64,000 nt of DNA from Siderastrea radians. Taxonomy: Eukaryota > Cnidaria > Anthozoa > Scleractinia > Rhizangiidae. The position numbers and the translations under genes were made by a program. The notes beneath the pieces were generated by a model. That model was given only the letters and a program-made list of their open reading frames with translations. It was not told the origin of the DNA and did not search any database. How positions within the stretch are numbered: position 1 is the first letter of the stretch; every line of letters starts with the position of its first letter. This document shows, piece by piece, positions 53,748 through 64,000 of the stretch. The stretch is taken from positions 1,289,394 through 1,353,393 of the forward strand of contig OZ024891.1 of assembly GCA_964017195.1 (NCBI GenBank), in the 5' to 3' direction.

Positions 53748-55109
53748 AAAGTGGCGAATGTACATGTTAAACTAGTAGGTCATTTTTAATTAGCCTCATT
53801 TTGTGTCACTTTCTTTTAGGGCATAGTGAGTTCTGTGGAAAAGGCAAGAGTAGCATGTCACAAAGATGCTCGCCACTCATTGTTGATTGGGACAACAAGC
53901 AGAGTTGTGGAACTCATAAACTCTGATCATGAGAAGATTGCATCATCTCTATCACTTACTCAAGCTGAAGTTTCAAGTGTTTGTCCAGTTACCAAGAAAT
54001 GTTTTGTGTCAAACCTTGGACATGAAGGTACAGTTCTGTGAAGTAATAATACCATTATTGTGCTGTTACGTGGCACTGAGGCGGTGGTCTCAGTAAACAG
54101 CTTCCTTGTCAGTTCGGTGCAAAGAACAACGCTGTCAACTTATTTGTGAAGGTACTGTGAAGCCCTTTCACCTTGATGATTGTGGGCAACCTGTTATTAG
54201 CACTTTAAATGGTTTCCCAAAAGTCCAATTGCAGCCCGGTGGTGACAAGGTGTTCTTGTTAACAGACAGCATTCAGAGAAAAGTCATGCTTTATGACTGC
54301 GGAAATAATGTGGCAACTGTGGTTGACTATATGAGGAAACTGAGAACACTGCCATGTGAACTTGTTGTTCCTGTGTAACCAGAACAAGGTGACATGCTAT
54401 GTATTCAAGGTGAAGAGCCTGGAGATGTTTGGCATGGCAAAGTAGTTAGCATCAGTAGGGAAAGGAATGAAGTTGATGTGTACTTTTACGTTGAGAAACA
54501 GCATGAACCCAATAAGTTTTTCTGTGAGACTTTTGGAAGATTGGCAAGAAACACAGTTTCTTTTGATTCTGTCATTGGTGTTGCAACTGGTAGATGGATT
54601 AGTGCAAATTGCTGGCAAAAAAATATCTGATCTCTTCATTCCTCTTAAAACAGTGGTATTATATATTATTATAAAGTTGTCAGGTCAATCTTTACGAATT
54701 TTTTTGTAACCTTTTTCTCTGGCTGCTGTGGCTGCTTTGCTTTCTGTGGCTGCCAGTATGAAGTATGTACCCAGTATGCCAATATGTGTAACATTTTGTT
54801 TGAAAACTGGCAAATGTGACATAAAAAGGCATGATAAGTCATTTTGAGGCAAGGATTTACAAAATAATGTGGTTGATTTTTTGAGATGGTTTTAGCTCGA
54901 TCTGTAACATTAAAAGCAAATACCGCTTCATGTATATGTATCTTGAATATACCAGGCCAGGGTACTGCTATCCCAAGTCTAAAAGGAACAAGGAAAATCA
55001 CTTTCCTTTTATTTTGCTTGTAAATAAATCACATATAACAATAACTCGTTTCCGTTATTTTATTTACACGACATAATAGTTAAGCTTCAAGGCTACCCTT
55101 GCGAACTGA

Positions 55110-55440
55110 ATTCCCAGAAAAGATGGAATTCCTAGGAATTCTTAAGAATTCCTAGGAATTCCAAACGATTCCAAGACATGCAAATTAGGAAAAACATAAA
55201 AGCTTGGAATTTCTGGGAATATATGGCAATGTGTTAAAACTGTACTTGGAATTATTAGAAATTCCTAGGAATTCCCAATAATACCAAAACTGATAATGAA
55301 AGGGCTTGGGAATGTCTGAGAATATATGGGAATGGCTAAATTAAATGGCTTGGGCTAATAAAAATGGTTGGGAATTTATGAGAATAAATAGGAATGACTA
55401 AATTAAATATGAGAAATATTGGCAATTTACTTGGAATAGC
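55110..55440. repeat. GGAATTCCTAGGAATTCC-type repeats
   Basis: TTCCTAGGAATTC and variants recur near 55128, 55147 and 55262, followed by GGGAATATATGGGAATG and similar units. The pattern resembles a decayed short tandem or subterminal repeat. No gene is present. Confidence 0.5.
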
Positions 55441-55875
55441 AACTATAAGTCCCTGACTTAAATACTTGACAGACTTCAAGTTGAGGATATTTCAGTGAAA
55501 TGTCTTTGGAACTTCCAGGAAGTTATGAAAAAGGGCATTTAATGTATCACACAGTCAAACAAGTCTTAACTTGTTTTCTAAACATTGAGATATTCCTGAA
55601 CCTTTGAGGACAGGTCAGGCAAACAAAATTGAAAGGTCCATACATGACTCAAAAATTAATAAATAAATAAATTCCTTGTGTAAATTATGTGTTAGTTTGC
55701 TTGTTGAATTGAGGACACCAACTGAATAAAGGATGAATACATACATGTTCCAAAGCAGCAAAAGCATCTTATTATGCTACTATTTTCTGTTTACAGAAAA
55801 AGTATATCCTTAAAAATTGTCCATGACACAATAACTATAAAGTGTCTTAAAAAAAATATTGTTCATAACACAGCT

Positions 55876-57453
55876 TCAACCACACTCCATTGAAGTTAGG
55901 CAGTGTACTAGGCATGGATTTGCAGAGTTCCCTTTGAGAAAGAACACTTTTTTCCACAGTGTCCTCTTCCTTTGCCAGTTGAAATTTACCTCTGAAAATA
56001 AAGTATAAAATAAAAGTAAACGAGAAGTCATGAAATGATGCCTTCAAATAGATACTATTATCATACCACCGTAGGACCTCACTCATGCAGTTTTATTGAA
56101 AACATACTCAGGAGATGATGTGTGTAGGGGCAGATACATGTAGGTTGGTGTGAGCTGGTCCAGAAGAGCTGTCCAGCTCTGCACACATTGTCACCTGATT
56201 ACTATAGTGTGCACGCAAGTCTTCATTCATTTAGTATTTTATCAAGACCTTTCCGTAACTTTCCAATCAAATTCAGCCTTAAAATGGTGGTATGATAAAA
56301 TACTTCTTGACTACGCTGTATTAGTTAGGTCAGGCTGGACGGAAAAATATTTGGATATCGGTCATGGCGCATGGAACTACTCTGCCTGTATTCCATGCGC
56401 TAGAGCCAAATACTTTCCCATCCAGCCCTCCCACTCAGTCAATAAGTATATATTATTATTACACACTGTAGGAGACAATTACACAACAATGACTTTTAAG
56501 AGCATATCACGTAATTATTGACGACAGGACTTGTGATTATTTCACTCTAATGACTTCATTTTCTTGTGGATTTCATGTTAGTAAAGAAAATGAATACAAC
56601 AGTAGGTAATGTCGAGGAAGGGATTTAAGAACCCCCAGCCACTTATTTACAAGTGCATCAATGTTTTGAATATGAACAAAAGAGACCATTCTTATTCAAT
56701 GACATGCAAATGGGGTCAGATATTCTTAATTTTTTGCTTGTCGACCGCAGGGTCAGCTGTACCCAATCTTTTGACTGAGTAACAGTTTGATTAATATTAA
56801 TGTTTGTGCTGCTGCACTGTATACAAAGTGAGCTGTTGTAAAGATCGTTTCTGAACTGGTTGCAGAACGAGAGTGCTCCTTGATGATATAAAGCTGTATA
56901 AACTCGAGCATACAAATAATTCTTTTATTCAACCTATTCAATGGCAAGAAAATTCGACATCTCCGAATTATATTCTATATTCCTCTAAAAGTCTAACTCA
57001 TTATTAAAATTTGAATATGTTTCAAATGAAGCTCCTTTTTTTCACAGGATGTTTATGTGTGGGCACCATACTCGGCTTTTCTGTCGACACAAAATGGGCC
57101 ATTCCATGTAATGTCTGCAACTCCCCCCCTCCCCCCCCCCACCCCCTACTCCCATTGAAGTACAGGGAAATCCTAAAGGGAAGGGAGGGGGTTTCAAAAG
57201 TCATTTATGAAGGAGTAGCTATGTCGGTTCCTTTGATCTCTCAAAAACATCTCCCTTTTTTAGTGGGGGTGCATACATTAAATGGAATGGCCCAATGGCA
57301 TCCAACTGCATAAGACATAGTTTAGAATCTGTTCAAGAAATTAAAGATTAATACTGTACCTTTATGTAAGAGAAGGTAGCTTTGCATCGAATACTTCAAC
57401 TCTTCAACCACTGGCATAAAAAGACTATCCATGTTTTCCTTTCTGGCGTACAT
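55876..57453 (-). CDS. Possible two-exon small gene, 69 residues (weak)
   Basis: Exon 1 (57453-57360) starts MYARKENMDSLFMPVVEELK and ends at AAAG|GTACAG in phase 1. A good acceptor (TTATTTTCAG) at 55992-55994 opens exon 2 (55991-55876), which in the matching phase reads EVNFNWQRKRTLWKKVFF and stops. Phases fit, but the exons are short, the intron is long, and no family is known. It could be part of a larger gene. Confidence 0.25.
56333..56427. mobile_element. Small palindromic repeat (95 bp)
   Basis: GGCTGGACGGAAAAATATTTGG and the complement of GGCTGGATGGGAAAGTATTTGG face each other around GCGCATGGAA..TTCCATGCGC. Confidence 0.6.
57117..57200. repeat. Poly-C/poly-G low-complexity stretch
   Basis: CCCCCCCTCCCCCCCCCCCACCCC on the plus strand, followed by a G-rich stretch (GGGAAGGGAGGGGG). 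Simple sequence only. Confidence 0.8.
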
Positions 57454-57519
57454 AAACGACACGGCGATAGCCACCAAATACAAACAATCCGAACACTCCA
57501 GGAAAGAATCACTGGTCAC

Positions 57520-57761
57520 TGGTTACGCGCGCCTGCAATTTTCAAGCGTGCGGTTTTAAGTCACATGACCTCTTGAAAGCGGCCCGGTCGCATGGCTGTC
57601 TAACCGGTGAGGCCGCCATTTTCAAATTACGTTGAGGTGGTGCCAAGAGTTGCAAGTTTATCATACGCGAAAATGGTTTATTACACTATTCTTTTGGACT
57701 ACTTTCGCTTACGATAAGTGAGGCTCAACCCAAGTTGCTTCAGTGGAAGTTGATAGTAAAG
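57520..57761 (+). promoter_or_regulatory. Possible promoter of the gene starting at 57762
   Basis: A locally GC-rich segment (GCGGCCCGGTCGCATGG) contains GCCGCCATTTTC, a YY1-type site, upstream of a first-exon-like ATG. There is no TATA box. Confidence 0.3.
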
Positions 57762-57816
57762 ATGGTGGATAATTGTTCGATTCAAGGTGGTTGTAAACAG
57801 ACTAACCGATTTCAAG
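57762..57816 (+). CDS. Possible first coding exon, 18 codons (weak)
   Basis: ATG opens MVDNCSIQGGCKQTNRFQ and reaches a perfect donor (CAAG|GTAAGT) in phase 1. The two early cysteines recall the start of THAP zinc fingers, but the spacing is not convincing. No second exon was identified before the window ends. Confidence 0.25.
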
Positions 57817-58599
57817 GTAAGTGACTTACATTTTATTTTCTATCGAGGGCTTAAACAAATTAGTTCCCTTCTTTGCGACATTCTGCCAAATGAGTGTAAC
57901 AAGCCTTAATAGAGTGTGTAAAGCGTGCAATTCTTCAAGGAACAGAAATCAGAAGGGCCGTTGTTCAGTAAAATTGCCCCCAGGGTGGACAGTGTTAATT
58001 CTCACTGGTTAAAAGTAATAACGAATTCAAAACCACGTGTTAGTAGAGTGACTAACGCTTTTCATAATAAGTTTAGTTGAAGGTAATTTCATGTTGCCTA
58101 CACGCTAAGCAACAATTTAGTTTCTCTCAGATATGTGAGCACATTAAATTGAATGCATTAAAAGCCTACATCTGTAAATTGTTCTTCAATGACCAGTCAA
58201 AGGCGATTGAACTTGAAATGAACATACATTTGCCAATTTAGAAGGAGTGAGTTCTTAAACGTTTTGTGTGATTTAAATATATTATTGATTTTTTAAATCA
58301 AAGATACTGATATGTAACAACATGGTTTAATAAAATTAGAATGAGACCTCAGGTCTTTCCCATTTGCATTTGACAATGCTCCAGTGGCTTAAGGTGGAAT
58401 TTTGTGCATTTCTAAAAGTTTCCTTTTTAAGGGGTTTGCATGTGGAAGATTTTCATTGCAATCAACAATTTTAAAGTGGTTACCAGACTCATGGGTTTGT
58501 TCCAAACAGTTGTGAATGTCCAGTGTGTGCCTAGATACATGTACTGAGCAATAATTTATCATGTGGGCATATAAAACCCCAAGACGTGAAACTCACATT
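57817..58599. other. No gene seen
   Basis: AT-rich; probably the intron of the gene starting at 57762 if that gene is real. Confidence 0.35.
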
Positions 58600-58900
58600 G
58601 TCAAGAGGGTTAAAGACACATGTTTGACTGAAGCAGAGTTCAGCCATCTATTACACGTTGCATAGCTTTAAAAATGTTAAAACTTCAATTTCTTGACGAA
58701 AGGGGTCTTTGGATCACACTCCGTGATGCGAAACACAACATCCTGCGACAGAATTAAACACAATATTAAGCCGGACAGGGGATTACAAACATCAGGAAAG
58801 AAACTCATCATGTTGCAGATTATAGTAATTTCGATTCTTTAATAATTGTCTGTGACAAATTCAAATATGAGAGGCTGAAAAACCTATCGAGTTCTTAAAT
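58600..58900 (-). repeat. Dispersed repeat, second copy (inverted to 7460-7740)
   Basis: TTTGACTGAAGCAGAGTTCAGC, ATCACACTCCGTGATGCGAAAC and AATTTCTTGACGAA correspond, reversed, to blocks at 7.46-7.74 kb. Confidence 0.5.
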
Positions 58901-59378
58901 GAGGTAAATTCAACGTACCTTATATGTCGCTTAACAGACAATCCGAGGTCATATTTAACTGAACTCCATCATATAGTGATCTGAGAAAGATTGATGTGAC
59001 CTCAAGATCAAAGTCTTGGAAATGCGACATTATTTTAAGTTGTAATGCTCAATTCAGTCACCATTTGAAAATCCTCCAAACTAAACCCACTACAAAAATG
59101 CAAGAGGCAGCATTGGTCGAAAGACTGAGATACACACATGTATATAAAGTGCAGTGTACAAAGATGTGAAGTAGGAGTCGTGGAGGCCTTCCAACCCCAT
59201 TTTATAACTGAAAAATTCACATGGTCTTTGGGTAGGGTGTGATGAAGAGTTCTTGTTACCAATTTGGCAACTAATTTTCAGGATTTGGTTGACAATGCAG
59301 AAAGTTTAGGCACATTGGCAACTGTATTAGGCACAATTTCTTGCCCTGTGTAAAGTGTGTTGAACTGACTCTAGTTAG

Positions 59379-60592
59379 CCTGCGAGCAGGCACACTTAGT
59401 GTGCAATTCGCGCGAGTATCTTGGCGGCGGAAGTCGGCAAGCAAAGCGGGCCAGCGAGAAGAATGGTGCGAGGAAAAGTGAGCGTGCACGAAAGCCGTTG
59501 AATTTTGAATTCCGCCCCTGTGAGGTGACAAGTCTTAACTGTCAAGGTATCAATTATCTAACCAGTCAGCAAGCGAAGCAAAATCTAAACAAACACCACA
59601 GCAGATTTTCACACTCGAGAGGATCGAGTTCTTTATGAGTGTGCCAGAATAGTGTAAAAGAAAATTATAAACACAGTTGACAATTTTTGCCGCATTTAAA
59701 TTAGACTTTCCACAAGTCGACCTCACGAGTTTCAGAGCACAAAAGCCATAAAGTGAGTGGAGCAAGCTTTTTAGGCTGCGAAGCGGTGGAGCGACGAAGT
59801 CCTGCACCATATAAAATGGGACAAAGGACTTTTTGAAAGTGTACATTTTAAAAATGTGTTCTATTCGAAATCAGTATACACTGTAGAAGTTAAAAATATC
59901 AAACTCCAGGGATATGAAACTTGCAATAACAAAGAGTATCGAGCTGCTACCTCAGAAGACTAATCACCCTTACATTATGCGTTGCAAACATCTGTAACCA
60001 GGAACAAGCGATACCATCTTCCCACAATGACAAATAACCGAACTCAGTGTAACAATGACTGCAAGATAATGCCCATTGCATGGTCAAAAAAAGATGTTAC
60101 ATTTCCTGTCATTACAGAGATCCCAAGAAGATAGGCTTGAAAACCACCATGCACTAAAACCAGTGTGGCTGATATTCCAAAAAATTGCACAAAAACTACA
60201 ATCGCTAACCAGACGCAACCAGCTGAGTCACGTTAAGAAATTGAATCGATTGAAAAACTGACAGACTGTGAACAGTTGTCCTATTTTCCTTCTCGCTAAA
60301 ATTAGAAGAAGAAAGAGACTGATCGCAGTCTAAGAAACCGAGAAAGGTGACAACCAGTGACACCACTTTGCTTGTTATTTGCCACAATAATAAAGTCTGT
60401 TATCGTGTGTCATTTCAAACCAATCAGAATACTGCGTTCATGGCGGAATGCGGAGAATTCAAAATTCAGTGGCTTTTCTGCAGGCTCACTTTTCCTCGCA
60501 CCATTCTCACCAGCCCGCTTTGCTTGCCGACTTCCGCCGCCAAGATATTTTGTACTTGCACGAATAGCACACTAAGTGAGCCTGCTCGCAGG
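59379..60592. mobile_element. Inverted-repeat element, 1.2 kb, arms about 150 bp
   Basis: The ends read CCTGCGAGCAGGC inward on both sides, and inverted similarity continues for about 150 bp, with GGCGGCGGAAGTCGGCAAGC and GAATGGTGCGAGGAAAAGTGA. TTAG flanks both ends (59375-59378, 60593-60596). The interior (59530-60440) has no gene. Confidence 0.65.
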
Positions 60593-60599
60593 TTAGATT

Positions 60600-63407
60600 C
60601 TAGTAAGTTCTTTGCACGACTGGCATGAACCAAATATTAATTAAACTTACTGAACATCTTTTGTATCACACTAATTTTTTTAAGGTCGTTGCCCTGTATT
60701 GCATTGTGCATCCTTAATGCGCACGATTTGTGGCGTCAATAGCGCGCACTCAAAGCGTGCGCATGTCTAGGGAGTAATGGATTTCCTATGAGGCTAAGCT
60801 CACCAGGGAAAAGAAAGGTCATTTACTCTTAAACAAGCATGGTGACCTATCTTTTTTTTCACTTACTTTTGTCCTACCATTCATCCTCTTTTTGTTCAAA
60901 GAGCTGGAAAAAAAACACATGTTAAAAGGAAAGGTTATTGCTAGAAACACATTACTCATGGAGATGAAATCACGACCTCGAGAACACGCACGTGAGGAAG
61001 GTTTGAAGTCAATTTCGTCTGATGCTTCGAGCATCTGCCATAAAACATCTAGTAAATTGTTCCTTGTATTTCACATCTAGTAGATTGTTTCAAGATTTGC
61101 TTTAATTATGTGCTTCCTGTTCCTATGGAAAGTAGCATAAACTGATCAAATACACGTGTTTGTCAGGCGAAATTGCATGGAATTATGGGGTAACTTGAGA
61201 CAATGATATCTCGTGAACGGACATGGGGACCTATTCTTTGTATTGTATATTTCAAAACATTGCATGATAGATAACAACTTGTGAAAGTTTGACAAAAATC
61301 ATATGTTAAATTTTATTTTGGGGGAATGACCTTAATTCTTGTTTTGATTGCAAAATTATTGAAAAGTCTGTAACACAATCAACTGGGCTAGATGGCTGAC
61401 ACTGTTAGTTACGTACTAGAACTTAAATTTCAGTTAAAACTGAACCTCTGCATGCATAATTACACATCTACATTGCTCCTTCAACAATCTCCTAGGATCT
61501 GCAAAGTACTGTACTACATGTACTGTGGTGTAGATAGAATTAGAGTATGGTTTACGTTCACCTTAGCTTAATATTAGTGCATGGTAAATAAATTTATTGT
61601 TTATGAGCTAAAGTTTTATTAATCAGAATATTTTTCCTCAGGGTCTACATATGTACACATTGTATGTACTCCCAGTTCTACAGCAAAACAGTTTGTTGAT
61701 GCACATTGTACATGGCAAAGAAATGCATCACACTTGATCAGGTAAGTTACTCAAACATATACATTAGAATCCTCATTGTAACACTTCAATTTGTATTGCT
61801 TAGATCTGTTTTCTTCAAACATACCGGTAGTATGTGTAACATGTAATTAGGCTTTGGGTCGCAGGCTGTTCTTCGGGGATTATGACAGAATTACGTACAC
61901 AGAGTTTGGAATTGTTGAACTTTTCCATGGATTCATGTCATATCAAGGCAATACACTGATAACTGCTTGAATAATTAAGACATGAATACTTCATGTAGAT
62001 TATAGTGGACTACATGTTCATGTACATTGTGACTACAATATTGAACAGTCACTGAAACAAACACCATGTGCTAGATATTGTAAATAACTACAGAGATTGG
62101 TCCTGCATTAACCAAAAATGATTATATTTTTTAAGATGGTGGAGTAACCAGGATGAAACATATTAAAAATTTTAAAAATGTGCTCAACATGTTGTGTATA
62201 GCAAACAGAACATTTATTTATTTATTTATTAATTTTTTTTTTTTTGCAACATAGAAATCTGTTTACTCACGAACAAACATTCGTGTACAACACTTGTTTT
62301 TTGTTTTGTTTTTTTTTTGTAATTGTTTTAAAAATACTTTATTAACAATTAAGCACACTGAACATTACATAAGTTGGTTGCAAGGCAATATTGCTTGGTT
62401 AACAAATAATACATAAATTACATTGAATACATTGGTTACATTGAACTGATAACTTATTTTAGAAATTTTTGGACCCGGGGGCACTCAACGTTACAAGGCA
62501 ATATTACCAATTTAACAAATAATACATTGAATATATTACTGATAATTTATTATTATTTTTTTGAGAGTCTGAGGGGAGTACAAGTAGGGAGGTTTGGAAG
62601 AGGTGTATCTTGCCTGAGTTTTATCCAAATTCAACACGATATCCTATCTTGAGTTTGTTAACGAAAGCAGAACACTTAAATCAAACCCCTGACCTTCTGC
62701 ACTCCAGCTGAACTACATGATACATTTTACTAAATAAATTAAGCTGCAAGGAAACTGGTAGTGAGGTAGATAATCTTACTAGGTTCATACTACATCATGT
62801 CCTGCATTTTGCTAGAAAGGGCAGTGTTGAGGGCATCCTGACTGTATGGTGACCTTGTAAGCAATGACCTACAATATAGCTCCTTCTAGACTTGTGTAAG
62901 CCTCATTCTGTACAATAAAAGTGGTTAGAGCTCCTGATTGGTAAACGGGAACACCTCAGATTCAGCTTTTCTGGGGGTCTCATTCCATTTCAACACCTAC
63001 ATCTACACTCATAGGTCCAGGTGGATGGTAAAATACCATGTATTTGGCTCTCAGGCATGGCACACAGACCTCCTGCATTTGGTCGATACGCCAAACATTA
63101 AGCCTTAAGCCATACATTTTCTTGTCTTACCTTCCCACTCATTCAATTAGAACATAATTATTACATGTATTCACTATCTACAGTGTTCTTTTATGGTGTC
63201 TCAGAAAATTCTTCTCTGGTTAGTGGTTTTAAGGATTTGCAATTGTCTATCACTGTAATGCTAAAGCAATGTGAATGTCACTCAAGTGAGAGCTTAGCTT
63301 CAGATATCATTCTTATTGTGCCACTCAGGCCTCCACATCTTTGGAACACACTACTTGACTGTTTACTTTATTTTGTTTACTACTTGAACTGTAATTGTAA
63401 ATGTATG
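60600..63407. other. About 2.8 kb without a recognised gene
   Basis: AT-rich. At 62330-62560 there is a LINE-tail-like TACTTTATTAACAATTAAG and a local duplication (GCAAGGCAATATT..AACAAATAATACAT twice). T runs lie at 62238 and 62310. Confidence 0.35.
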
Positions 63408-63562
63408 TTGTGGTTCAAATTTTTCTTTAGTTTGAAACTTTTCAAACCAGATTAATTTTTATTTTCCTTTGCCTTAGATTTTGGTAATGAATCTGAGACA
63501 AAGGGAAATAAAAATTATACTGGTTTGAAAATTTTTAAACCAAAGAAAAATTTGAACCACAA
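63408..63562. mobile_element. Palindromic MITE (155 bp)
   Basis: TTGTGGTTCAAATTTTTCTTT on the left pairs with its complement on the right, and pairing continues (AAACCAG, TTTTTATTTTCC) to a short loop. Confidence 0.7.
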
Positions 63563-64000
63563 CCTGTACATGTACATATGTACCTTATATTTTATTGAAA
63601 ATTAATGCTGCAACCTATTAATAATGTTGAGTGTATGACAGGTCTAGAATTTATATAAAATTTCGATTTTTTTTTCCTAGGACCACATAAATATGTATAA
63701 GGCCATCAGAGGACCGAACTCAGAAGACTGCTAACAGCAAGTGAACTAAAGGCAGCCAAAACAGATAAGACCTATATGTAAAATCAGTGAAGGCAGTACT
63801 TGATGATTGTTGAATTGTATTTCCAATTTTGCCTCATAAACAAAAATATAAGGCACAAAATGATATTGAACTAATTTTATCATTTAACTCCTGTTGAAGA
63901 TATGTTGAAAACAGACATTCTGAGGTAAACTGAATATGCCCTTGTACCAAGAGCCCGGGAAAACTAGGGTTTTGTCCTGGTCCAAGCATGGTTAAAAAAC
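63563..64000. other. No gene seen
   Basis: AT-rich sequence to the window end. Confidence 0.35.

Larger units (their letters stand above)
49842..54629 (+). pseudogene. tnp2-like transposase gene, decayed
   Basis: Open pieces in order: 49842-50243 (MAAGGSSSEIQTT, Cys/His-rich CKCWNCRGRAVHR), 50218-50725 (after a frameshift; a TAG at 50319 within it), 50729-51013 (after a TAG), 51227-51574, 51560-51660 and 51640-52309 (frameshifts), then 53820-54041, 54106-54378 and 54394-54629. Typical strings are FCSHCGKKGY, LLLCWIADHPGQCEFGKF with CGCRRCK, NRFHCRYPWESR, PLYGFDVLQHTVIDIFH and ELKTGRLP, which resemble the transposase family tnp2 of CACTA-type or Plavaka-type transposons (from memory). The donor CAG|GTATGA (52305) and the TTTTAG acceptor (53819) suggest an intron, now filled with MITEs. 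At least three stops, several frameshifts and a retroposon insertion make it inactive. Confidence 0.6.

Noticed and set aside
53427..53789. Several short ORFs
   Set aside because: They fall in the arms of two palindromic MITEs.
56150..56521. 123-codon plus ORF
   Set aside because: It spans a 95 bp palindromic repeat and has no exon signals.
1..64000. CRISPR arrays, operons, bacterial genes or rRNA genes
   Set aside because: None present; tandem repeats here are microsatellites, minisatellites or transposon ends, and gene structure is eukaryotic.

Overview
This 64 kb window is animal nuclear DNA, most likely from a cnidarian, probably a hexacoral such as a stony coral. The signs are AT-rich sequence, genes split into short exons with GT..AG borders and long introns, no bacterial operons, and a repeat load typical of corals: Penelope-like, DIRS-like and BEL/Pao retroelements, LINE 3' ends with microsatellite tails, tRNA-derived SINEs, and many palindromic MITEs or foldback elements. 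The cnidarian assignment rests on this style, not on a database match.

Host genes are sparse and mostly partial. At the left edge (105-287, minus) is one exon resembling the linker of BRSK/SAD kinases, followed by a signal-peptide first exon (823-948, plus). At 10.5-13.5 kb (minus) are exons for an EGF-like module (1 nt short), a SEA domain and a short cytoplasmic tail. A paralogous transmembrane plus tail exon pair lies at 43.2-44.0 kb (minus). At 46.1-49.6 kb (minus) five exons join exactly into an intact 370-codon gene of unknown function. It is divergent from a decayed tnp2-like transposase gene (49.8-54.6 kb, plus), with about 230 bp between the two start codons. Weak first-exon candidates lie at 57.4-57.8 kb.

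Mobile DNA dominates. From 3.5 to 7.4 kb are a short MITE, a 474 bp foldback with 7 bp target duplications, and a 2.36 kb foldback with two equal 710 bp arms bounded by TTAA. From 14.0 to 19.6 kb is a degraded DIRS-like tyrosine-recombinase retroelement in tandem with a deletion derivative, itself hit by two LINE 3' fragments. From 19.7 to 20.25 kb are an (ATT)n tract and a duplicated tRNA-like SINE. The centrepiece is 20,555-32,908: two nearly identical Penelope-like units in head-to-head inverted orientation, enclosed by one perfect 12 bp target duplication. A complete BEL/Pao LTR retrotransposon (24,766-31,069) with apparently identical 285 bp LTRs and a 5 bp duplication sits in the plus-strand unit. 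From 34.0 to 39.1 kb is a 5.1 kb terminal-inverted-repeat element with GCGACTTAAGG-type subterminal repeats, carrying a nested 1.73 kb foldback of the same family as the 4.4 kb element.

From 44.8 to 45.5 kb is a 33 bp minisatellite with a 132 bp higher-order period. The last 9 kb hold small palindromic repeats and one further inverted-repeat element, without recognisable genes. Order of events readable from nesting: the DIRS copies are old (stops, lost catalytic residues), the Penelope dimer is young (two copies differ by few residues), and the BEL insertion is youngest.
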